Below the pieces are notes generated by a model. That model saw nothing but the letters and a program-made list of their open reading frames with translations, did not search any database and was not told the DNA's origin. A program made the translations under genes and the position numbers. Positions 14,031-19,830 of a stretch of 19,830 bases of DNA are shown in pieces (the stretch's first letter is position 1; each line of letters starts with the position of its first letter). The DNA lies in NCBI GenBank assembly GCA_020853655.1, contig JADYYL010000339.1, forward strand, positions 1 to 19,830, in the 5' to 3' direction. This DNA comes from Deltaproteobacteria bacterium. GTDB taxonomy: Bacteria; Bdellovibrionota_C; UBA2361; SZUA-149; JADYYL01.

Positions 14031-14903
14031 TTACTTCACTGCCTCGGCGCCACCGTTGTTGTGGATGAGCTCCGTCGTAATCGCACTCTGCCGTGCGCGG
14101 TTGTAGAAGAGGCGCAGACGATCGATCAGATCGCTGGCGTTCTTCGACGCGCTATCCATAGCCGTCATCCGCGCTGCGTGTTCGCTCGCCTTGGATTCGA
14201 GCGCCGCTTCCCGGATACGCGCCGAGATGTAGAGCGGAATCAATGTCGCAAACATGTCCGCAACTGGCGCGTCGAACCGCGTGTGCGCTGCAGCTGCTGC
14301 ATCCCCATCCTTCGAGACCAGATTCTCCGCGCTGAGCGGAAAGAGGACCTCGGAGGTGACCTGTTGTGTCATCGCCGAAACGAACTTCGTGTAATACACG
14401 ACGACTTCGTCATACTTCTCGGCCATGAACTCTTCGACCGCTTCCTTCGCGATCGCGTCAACGGGCCACTTCGAAGGATCTTCCGGAAGGCTTTCGTGCC
14501 CGCTCAAGATGTTCCACTGCGAGCGACGTCCTCCACTCACAGCCCGTCGACCAACAGCGATGACATTCGCCCCAACACCGCCTTGCGGTTCGCTTGCGGC
14601 AACGGCCTTCACGATGTTCGTGTTGTAAGCACCACAGAGTCCCCGCTCACCCGCGATCACGATCAACAGTCGGCGCTTCGTGCCTTCCGTCTTTCGCAAT
14701 AACGCATGCTCGAAGTTCTCGGGCAGCTCCTGAACCACCGATGCAATGATGCTCTTCAGTCTCGAGCCGAACATCCGGCCCGAAATCGCGGCATCCTGCG
14801 CTCGGCGCAGCTTTGCAGCCGACACGAGCTTCATCGCCCGTGTGATCTGCTTCGTATTTTTCACCGACGAGATTCGTCGTCGGATTTCCTTAAGACCTGC
14901 CAT
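14031..14903 (-). CDS. atpG: ATP synthase F1 subunit gamma
   Basis: This 290-residue central rotor shaft has the two family anchors: the N-terminal helix KEIRRRISSVKNTKQITRAM (5-24) and the C-terminal helix with DLIDRLRLFYNRARQSAITT. The internal motif reads ERGLCGAYN where most members have D-R-G-L-C-G-x-F-N. The length is normal. AGGA sits 7 bases before the ATG. It is in the standard position between alpha and beta, 37 bases after atpA. Confidence 0.97.
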   Translation of the reverse strand: MAGLKEIRRRISSVKNTKQITRAMKLVSAAKLRRAQDAAISGRMFGSRLKSIIASVVQELPENFEHALLRKTEGTKRRLLIVIAGERGLCGAYNTNIVKAVAASEPQGGVGANVIAVGRRAVSGGRRSQWNILSGHESLPEDPSKWPVDAIAKEAVEEFMAEKYDEVVVYYTKFVSAMTQQVTSEVLFPLSAENLVSKDGDAAAAAHTRFDAPVADMFATLIPLYISARIREAALESKASEHAARMTAMDSASKNASDLIDRLRLFYNRARQSAITTELIHNNGGAEAVK

Positions 14904-14940
14904 CGCGCTTCCTGAAAGTAGAGTGGCTGCCGATGTTCAA

Positions 14941-16527
14941 TTAGTGGGCTGCGGGGCGCTGTTCAGCAGGACGCGAAGCCGCTGCTGCTTTCGTCGTCGC
15001 GGCCTTTCCTGCCTTTGCGCGCTCGAGGAATTGCTGCGTGAAGCGCTCAATAGCACTTCGGAGCTTCCCGTTCTGCTCATCGTTCATAGCGCCAGCGGTT
15101 TGAATCGCACCCAACACGTCGGGGCAGGTGCCCTTCACGTGCTCATGAAGCGCGGCTTCGTATTCACGGACTTGCGAAATGTCGACGAGGTCGAGGAACC
15201 CTTCGTTTCCGGCGTAGATCGAGACGACCTGCAGCTCAACCGGCATCGGCTCATACTGCGGCTGCTTGAGAATTTCGACGAGGCGCTGACCCCGAGCGAG
15301 CTGTTGGCGAGTAGCGGTATCGAGGTCCGAACCGAACTGCGCAAACGCCTGCTTCTCACGATACTGGGCGAGATCGAGTCGTAGCGTTCCCGCCACTTTT
15401 CGCATCGCTTTGACTTGAGCGGATCCGCCGACCCGCGAGACAGAAAGACCGACGTTAATAGCCGGGCGAACCCCCGCGAAGAACAAATCCGCCTCGAGGA
15501 AGATCTGCCCGTCTGTGATCGAAATGACGTTCGTCGGAATATACGCCGACACGTCGCCCGCTTGCGTTTCGATGATCGGAAGCGCCGTCAGCGATCCCGC
15601 GCCCATCGTATCGCTGAGCTTTGCAGCTCGCTCGAGCAGGCGGGAGTGGAGATAGAAAACGTCTCCAGGGAATGCTTCTCGTCCTGGTGGGCGGCGGAGG
15701 AGCAGTGAGATCGCGCGGTAGGCGACGGCATGCTTGGAGAGATCGTCGTAAATGATCAGGGCGTGCTTGCCGTTGTCTCGGAAGTATTCGCCCATCGTGC
15801 AGCCCGAATAGGGAGCGATGAACGCGAGAGGTGCCGGCTCACTCGCCGTCGCAGCGACGACGATCGTGTGTTCCATCGCGCCGTGCTGGCGAAGCTTCTC
15901 AACGACTTGGGCCACGCTCGAACGCTTCTGACCGATGGCAACGTAGATGCAGATGACGCCCTTTCCGCGCTGATTGATGATCGTGTCGATCGCAACAGCG
16001 CTCTTTCCGGTTTGTCGGTCGCCGATGATCAACTCACGCTGTCCACGTCCGATGGGAACCATCGAGTCGATGGCCTTCAATCCCGTTTGAAGCGGCTCGT
16101 GAACCGACTTCCGCTTGACGATACCAGGAGCCTTCACTTCAATTCGGCGATTCCCTCTCGATTCGATCGGACCAGCGCCGTCGATGGGATTCCCAAGCGC
16201 GTCGACAACGCGACCGATGAGGCCTTCACCGACCGGCACTTCCGCGATACGGCCAGTGCGCTTGACGAGATCGCCTTCCTTAATCTTTGAGGTGTCCCCC
16301 ATGATCACCGCCCCGACGTTGTCCTCCTCGAGGTTCAACGCGATACCGGTGATGTTGCCCGGGAATGTCAGGAGCTCACCAGCACCGACGTTCTCCAGGC
16401 CATATACACGCGCGATTCCGTCTCCGACGGAAAGAACGGTTCCGACTTCAGCAAGCTCGACGCCCCCTTTGTAGCCTTCGATCTGCTGGCTAAGGATGCG
16501 GCTGATTTCTTGTGCCTTGATTTCCAT
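14941..16527 (-). CDS. atpA: ATP synthase F1 subunit alpha
   Basis: This 528-residue non-catalytic nucleotide-binding subunit has the P-loop GDRQTGKSA (169-177), the arginine-finger region PAINVGLSVSRVGGSAQ, and RRPPGREAFPGDVFYLHSRL, which is highly conserved in alpha subunits. The last 25 or so residues form an Ala/Lys/Arg/Pro-rich tail that looks lineage-specific. A strong ribosome-binding site (TAGGAG) lies 4 bases before the ATG. It lies 39 bases after atpH. Confidence 0.98.
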   Translation of the reverse strand: MEIKAQEISRILSQQIEGYKGGVELAEVGTVLSVGDGIARVYGLENVGAGELLTFPGNITGIALNLEEDNVGAVIMGDTSKIKEGDLVKRTGRIAEVPVGEGLIGRVVDALGNPIDGAGPIESRGNRRIEVKAPGIVKRKSVHEPLQTGLKAIDSMVPIGRGQRELIIGDRQTGKSAVAIDTIINQRGKGVICIYVAIGQKRSSVAQVVEKLRQHGAMEHTIVVAATASEPAPLAFIAPYSGCTMGEYFRDNGKHALIIYDDLSKHAVAYRAISLLLRRPPGREAFPGDVFYLHSRLLERAAKLSDTMGAGSLTALPIIETQAGDVSAYIPTNVISITDGQIFLEADLFFAGVRPAINVGLSVSRVGGSAQVKAMRKVAGTLRLDLAQYREKQAFAQFGSDLDTATRQQLARGQRLVEILKQPQYEPMPVELQVVSIYAGNEGFLDLVDISQVREYEAALHEHVKGTCPDVLGAIQTAGAMNDEQNGKLRSAIERFTQQFLERAKAGKAATTKAAAASRPAEQRPAAH

Positions 16528-16566
16528 GGTGCTCCTACGAATGAATCTTTGAAATTTGTTGCTGTC

Positions 16567-17124
16567 TTATGACCGGCCGAGCTCGCGCTCCAACCGGTTC
16601 AACCGACCGTGAATCGAACCATCGACCACCTTCCCCCCGTAGCGGACGATCATCCCGCCAAGAATTTCCGGTGTCACACGCCACGCAAATCGCGGGCTGC
16701 CCTTGATCGTCTTTCGAAGCATCTCTTCTGTTCGATTCCGCTCTCCAGAATCGAGATCCTTCGCGACCTGAACCTCAACATCGATAATCTTCGCGCGCTC
16801 GTTCGTGAGGTCGGTGAACGCCTGCGAAATCTCCGGGAGAATCTGGAGACGATCGCGTTCAAACAGGAGATCGAGCGAACGTTCCAGCAGATCCCCGAGT
16901 TGAAACAGCCGAGCCATCTCACGAAGAGCGGAGATTCGGCTTTGCACGGGGAACATCGGATTCATCAGCGCCGCTTGCAGCTCGCGATTGCGCTCAAACT
17001 CTTCGCCGAATGTGGCAAGCTTTGCAGCTAACGGCTGAAGCTGCTCCGCACCGAGCTGCTTCTCCGCAACGGTGAGCAACGCTCGCGCGTATCGTCTTGA
17101 TAATTTTCCGGCTCTTTTCGCCAC
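16567..17124 (-). CDS. atpH: ATP synthase F1 subunit delta (OSCP)
   Basis: This 185-residue peripheral-stalk connector links the b/b' dimer to the top of F1. The N-terminal helical domain begins RRYARALLTVAEK (10-22) and includes LMNPMFPVQSR. The C-terminal signature VTPEILGGMIVRYGGKVVDG and SIHGRLNRL is diagnostic of the delta/OSCP family. The start codon is GTG, preceded by a moderate purine-rich ribosome-binding site. It lies 16 bases after atpF. Confidence 0.95.
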   Translation of the reverse strand: MAKRAGKLSRRYARALLTVAEKQLGAEQLQPLAAKLATFGEEFERNRELQAALMNPMFPVQSRISALREMARLFQLGDLLERSLDLLFERDRLQILPEISQAFTDLTNERAKIIDVEVQVAKDLDSGERNRTEEMLRKTIKGSPRFAWRVTPEILGGMIVRYGGKVVDGSIHGRLNRLERELGRS

Positions 17125-17140
17125 GGTTCTTCTCTCTGCC

Positions 17141-17800
17141 TTAGTTCATCAACGTGGTCAGCACTTCGTCACGCAATCGACGATCGTCGTCGTCAGATAC
17201 TCGGTTCGCGAGCTTCGCCCGAGCGAGATCCGCGGCTTGCGCCACGAGCTGCGCAGACAACTCTTTCTGAACTCGCTTCAGCTCGTATTCGCGCTGGCGC
17301 ACAGCATCGGCTTCGATCTTCCGGGCGTCGTGTCGCGCCGACTCAATGAGCGAGGTCGCAATCTGCTCCCCTTCGACTCGAATTCGTTCCATGATCTCTC
17401 CACGCTCTTGATCGAGACGACCAAGCTGCCCGTTGACGATCGCAATTTCACGCTCGACGTTGGCGAGCTCAGAGCCGGCGCGTTGAAGGAACTGTTGGAA
17501 CTCAATCGTGCGCTGCTGTAGGACCGGCGCAACTTTCTTGCGATAGGCAAACGCGATAATCGCCGCGAAGATGGCGAAGTTCGCCAGCGGCCATCCGAGC
17601 GAAGAGATCCCCTCGCCTTCGTGATGAGCGGCTGTACCGTGTCCCCCTGTACCGTGATCCCCTGCGCCGTGCGTCGCGTCGGCTCCGTGAGTATCCGTCG
17701 CGGCAAAAGCCGGCACCGCGAACGCAGCGAGCACAACCCAAGCGAGCAGGCCCAAAGCCCACACACTCCAGTCGTTCCCTCGAACTCGATTCCGCATCAT
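17141..17800 (-). CDS. atpF: ATP synthase Fo subunit b with signal peptide and His-rich segment
   Basis: From the ATG at 17800 this is a 219-residue b subunit. Residues 1-33 look like a Sec signal peptide: a basic start (RNRVRGND), a hydrophobic core (WALGLLAWVVLAAFAV) and an AFA-ATD cleavage site. Residues 34-64 hold six histidines within 23 residues, rich in Gly/Ala/Thr. The usual membrane anchor follows (about 68-86), then a long charged coiled coil that ends DRRLRDEVLTTLMN. As I recall, b subunits of several deltaproteobacteria also have a cleavable leader and a short His-containing segment; here it is expanded. The frame is open from a TTG at 17827, and the next codon is a second ATG at 17797. 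No start has a good ribosome-binding site, so the N-terminus is uncertain. Confidence 0.85.
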   Translation of the reverse strand: MMRNRVRGNDWSVWALGLLAWVVLAAFAVPAFAATDTHGADATHGAGDHGTGGHGTAAHHEGEGISSLGWPLANFAIFAAIIAFAYRKKVAPVLQQRTIEFQQFLQRAGSELANVEREIAIVNGQLGRLDQERGEIMERIRVEGEQIATSLIESARHDARKIEADAVRQREYELKRVQKELSAQLVAQAADLARAKLANRVSDDDDRRLRDEVLTTLMN

Positions 17801-17891
17801 GTCGGTATTCAAGCGCTCAATCTCCAAACGATCGTTTCAGCAGTTCCAGCGTTATTCTGACTTCCCCGGGAGCGAATTTCCCGGATTCGTT

Positions 17892-18338
17892 TTAGTGGAC
17901 GACCCTTCCGGACGGGCCTTCGAGCGCGCGTCCAACGAGCAGGTCCGATATGCGTTCGATCTCAGTAAGAAGGTCCCCTTGAGCTCTTAACTTGAGTCGC
18001 TCGATTTCAACCTTCGCCTGGGCAATCTCTTCCGAAGCCGACGCCATCGCGTTCTCGCGAATCGTCTGTGCCTCGACCTTCGCGCGCTGCACGAGTTCAT
18101 CGCGCGAGGTCAGGCCCTGCAGCCGCGCCTCTTGTAACGAAACGGCCAGCTCGACGTTCAGTCGTTTCAGTTCGTCGCGCTTCCGGTGGGCGAGATCTTC
18201 GGAGCCCGAGGTCTTCGCCTCGCGCTCTTCAATCACCTCGAAAAATGGCTTAAATACGCCTCGACCAAGCACCTGCCACACAAAGAGGAACAGGGCTGCG
18301 GAGAGAATGACGTGTTGGAGAATCGGACCGTCGAGCAT
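17892..18338 (-). CDS. atpF': ATP synthase Fo subunit b' (second peripheral-stalk subunit)
   Basis: This 148-residue b'-type stalk subunit starts at MLDGPILQHVILSAALFLF with a single membrane helix (about 5-25). The conserved GVFKPFFEVIEERE hinge is equivalent to the K-P-x-x-x-x-x-x-x-R motif. A coiled coil to the C-terminus follows. The same frame is open to an ATG at 18425, but that start would overlap the bactofilin gene by 74 bp and would place a basic, non-homologous stretch before the membrane helix. I therefore chose 18338, 13 bases after bactofilin. With atpF it would form a b/b' heterodimer. Confidence 0.9.
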   Translation of the reverse strand: MLDGPILQHVILSAALFLFVWQVLGRGVFKPFFEVIEEREAKTSGSEDLAHRKRDELKRLNVELAVSLQEARLQGLTSRDELVQRAKVEAQTIRENAMASASEEIAQAKVEIERLKLRAQGDLLTEIERISDLLVGRALEGPSGRVVH

Positions 18339-18351
18339 CCTAAGAGGCGTC

Positions 18352-18912
18352 CTACCCAGAGAAAGCGGTTTCTTGCGTTCCGGTGCTCGTCGATCCCGAC
18401 GAACCCGACCCAGAGAGCGACTCATTCCCGACGGCTCGAGTCAGTTCGAGCACCGGTTCTTTCGAGCTATCGCTCCCTTTCACAACATCAACGGAGAGCC
18501 CCGGCTTCTGCGTCATGGTGCAGTAGCCTTGATAGAGAACTCCATCTTCAATCACGAGTGACTGCGCTGAGATGTTTCCGGTGACACTGGCACCCTTCTT
18601 CAGCTCGAGCCGAGTCTGGCAATCGATATCACCGATCACCTTTCCATATATCTTCACCACCGCTCCGGTGATGCGCGCCTTAACGACTCCACCCTCAGCG
18701 ACAACGAGTTCACCGGAAGACGACACTTCGCCTTCGACGGTCCCTTCAATAACGGAAAGCCCCTCAAGTTGGAGAGCTCCCGAGATGTAGCACTTGGGGC
18801 CAATCAATACGTCAGGACGTCCAGCCACTCGAGATTCCCCCTTCTTTCCAGACGAGTTTCGAGATTCACCGAAGAACCAGGTCTCTTGGTTCGTTTCCGT
18901 AGAGAGCTCCAT
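18352..18912 (-). CDS. Bactofilin
   Basis: This 186-residue bactofilin is a nucleotide-independent, self-polymerising cytoskeletal protein of the inner face of the membrane. The bactofilin domain spans about residues 34-135. It is a beta-helix with the typical pattern I-x-G-x-L-x-x-E-G (ISGALQLEG), VIEGTVEGEV, LVVAEGGVVKARI and VVKIYGKVIGDI. N- and C-terminal tails are unstructured; the C-tail is Ser/Gly/Thr-rich. The frame is open far upstream to 19362, but the ATG at 18912 has a good ribosome-binding site (AGAGGTG, about 5 bases away) and fits the family length. The longer frame would overlap the divergent gene. It is the first gene of the ATP synthase operon, with only 13 bases to atpF'. 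Confidence 0.9.
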   Translation of the reverse strand: MELSTETNQETWFFGESRNSSGKKGESRVAGRPDVLIGPKCYISGALQLEGLSVIEGTVEGEVSSSGELVVAEGGVVKARITGAVVKIYGKVIGDIDCQTRLELKKGASVTGNISAQSLVIEDGVLYQGYCTMTQKPGLSVDVVKGSDSSKEPVLELTRAVGNESLSGSGSSGSTSTGTQETAFSG

Positions 18913-19110
18913 ATACACCTCTTGATTGGGTAACACCCTGAAATCGCAGACGAATACGTCTCCCCACGATGAGCGGAAGATGCACAACGTGTATGCCAAA
19001 AAGGCCGGGTGAAAGCAAATTTGCGGCGCAATATCGCGACGATACGCCCCCAATCCAGGCTCGACGCGTAGCCATTCAGCTAAGTTTCGGCTAAACTCCG
19101 ATGCGCGCCC

Positions 19111-19123
19111 CGCTCCGGGAGCG
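19111..19123 (+). promoter_or_regulatory. Small hairpin in the leader of the Fic-like gene
   Basis: CGCTC-CGG-GAGCG forms a 5-bp stem just upstream of the AGGAG ribosome-binding site (8 bases before the ATG at 19142). The rest of the 230-bp divergent region 18913-19141 must hold the promoters for both the bactofilin/ATP synthase operon and this gene. I found no convincing hexamers. Confidence 0.3.
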
Positions 19124-19141
19124 CCCTGCCAGGAGAAATTT

Positions 19142-19830
19142 ATGATCGACCTCCAACTCCGCATCTCCCCCAAGCTCGTCCGACAGATTGCAGCAATTGA
19201 ACGACTCAGCGGTCGGCTTGAGAAGACGTCGCTCGCCGCGCATGAAGAATCCGGTGAAAGTGATCGGGCAATTCGGGATGGGTCGATCGCGGCGATGCGG
19301 CTCGACTCGACGGTTTCGCCGATGGACATCTCACCTTCGGACAAGGTCGGCTCCCAAGACACCTCGAGCGCTTTTCAGTTGCTGCTCGCCGCGCACTCCG
19401 TTCCGTTTTCCCCTGACATCCGAGGAATCTGTTCGCTTTACGCGGCGATCACAGGCGCAGAGTTTAACTTAGAAGAAGACGATATCGCTGAGAGCGACGC
19501 GTTTCGGAAGAGTGTGGCACCGTTCTCAGCGCCTGCAGCGGGAAAGGACGAGATTATCTTTTCCACTATTCAGCCGTTTCTTGCCCCAAAGCGATTTGCG
19601 GATCTTGTCGAGTGGTTGCAACAGGAGCTCGAAGAAGGCACGCACCACCCCCTCCTTCTTATCGGTACTTTTCATCTTCTCTTCCTTCAGACTTCGCCGT
19701 TCCCTCAGGCGAACCACCGCGTGGCGCTCGTGACGATGTGGCATCTGCTCAAAGATCAAGAGTACACCTCGGTTCAGTTTCGACACATCGCTCCGGCCCT
19801 CGAACGCAGCTCGAAAGCGTATTTCGCGGC
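19142..19830 (+). CDS. Fic-fold-like protein with degenerate active-site motif (3' end outside window)
   Basis: An open frame of 229 complete codons begins at an ATG with a strong ribosome-binding site (AGGAG, 8-base spacer) and has no stop before the window ends. The region from about residue 148 to the end has the layout of a Fic domain core: RFADLVEWLQQELEEG, HHPLLLIGTFHLLFLQTSPF, a putative active loop SPFPQANHR and a following helix VALVTMWHLL. Fic enzymes normally have H-P-F-x-x-G-N-G-R there and transfer AMP or related groups to target hydroxyls. Here the His is Ser and both Gly are replaced (Ala and His), while Phe, Asn and Arg remain. If the assignment is right, the protein is probably not a standard AMP-transferase. 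There is no signal peptide. It could instead be an unrelated helical protein; I am moderately confident. Confidence 0.6.
   Translation, partial: MIDLQLRISPKLVRQIAAIERLSGRLEKTSLAAHEESGESDRAIRDGSIAAMRLDSTVSPMDISPSDKVGSQDTSSAFQLLLAAHSVPFSPDIRGICSLYAAITGAEFNLEEDDIAESDAFRKSVAPFSAPAAGKDEIIFSTIQPFLAPKRFADLVEWLQQELEEGTHHPLLLIGTFHLLFLQTSPFPQANHRVALVTMWHLLKDQEYTSVQFRHIAPALERSSKAYFA

Noticed and set aside
18339..18425. 29-residue N-terminal extension of the b' subunit
   Set aside because: It would overlap the bactofilin coding end by 74 bp and places a basic non-family stretch before the membrane helix.
18913..19362. 150-residue N-terminal extension of bactofilin
   Set aside because: The extension overlaps the divergent gene and its promoter region and has no bactofilin-like sequence. 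A strong ribosome-binding site sits just before the internal ATG at 18912.
1..19830. CRISPR array, insertion sequence, rRNA or prophage gene
   Set aside because: No regularly spaced direct repeats, transposase or integrase motifs, rRNA-like stretches or phage structural genes were seen on either strand.

Overview
The window most resembles a chromosome segment of a deltaproteobacterium-like Gram-negative bacterium (Desulfobacterota, Myxococcota, Bdellovibrionota or a related uncultured lineage). Three things suggest this. The ATP synthase locus has two b-type stalk subunits (b' and b) directly behind a bactofilin and lacks the a and c genes, a layout I recall from deltaproteobacteria. One gene (8130-8759) resembles the C-terminal domain of Myxococcus MXAN_5187. 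The b subunit carries a Sec-type signal peptide. Base composition looks moderately GC-rich throughout. The genus cannot be named from this sequence alone.

Layout. (1) 1-752: 3' part of an asparagine synthase-like gene, truncated by the window edge. (2) 867-1655, minus strand: an unrecognised protein with a possible winged-helix C-terminus. (3) 1981-5769, plus strand: a tight surface-glycan cassette of SDR epimerase/dehydratase, DegT-type aminotransferase, membrane-anchored family 2 glycosyltransferase and NeuD/PglD-type acyltransferase. A convergent GT87-like membrane glycosyltransferase follows (5771-6940, minus). Together with the asparagine synthase these fit synthesis of an amino-sugar-containing cell-surface polysaccharide or glycolipid. 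(4) 7082-9740: a glycosylasparaginase-family Ntn hydrolase, the MXAN_5187-like protein and a convergent EamA transporter. A striking nested inverted repeat separates the last two. (5) 10078-11920: two tandem, mutually homologous proteins of unknown function. I consider these the best candidate for something undescribed. (6) 12095-18912, minus strand: bactofilin-atpF'-atpF-atpH-atpA-atpG-atpD-atpC. (7) 19142-end, plus strand: a divergent gene whose product looks like a Fic-fold protein with a degraded active-site motif; it runs off the window.

How the parts work together. The ATP synthase genes form one operon encoding all of F1 (alpha, beta, gamma, delta, epsilon) plus the b/b' peripheral stalk. 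The membrane a and c subunits must be encoded elsewhere. Bactofilin is probably co-transcribed with them. Convergent gene pairs are separated by stem-loop structures at 779-834, 8786-8860 and 11944-12025. The pair at 5769/5771 has only one base between its stop codons. No CRISPR array, rRNA, tRNA, insertion sequence or phage gene was found. All family assignments rest on motif recognition by eye; no database search was run.
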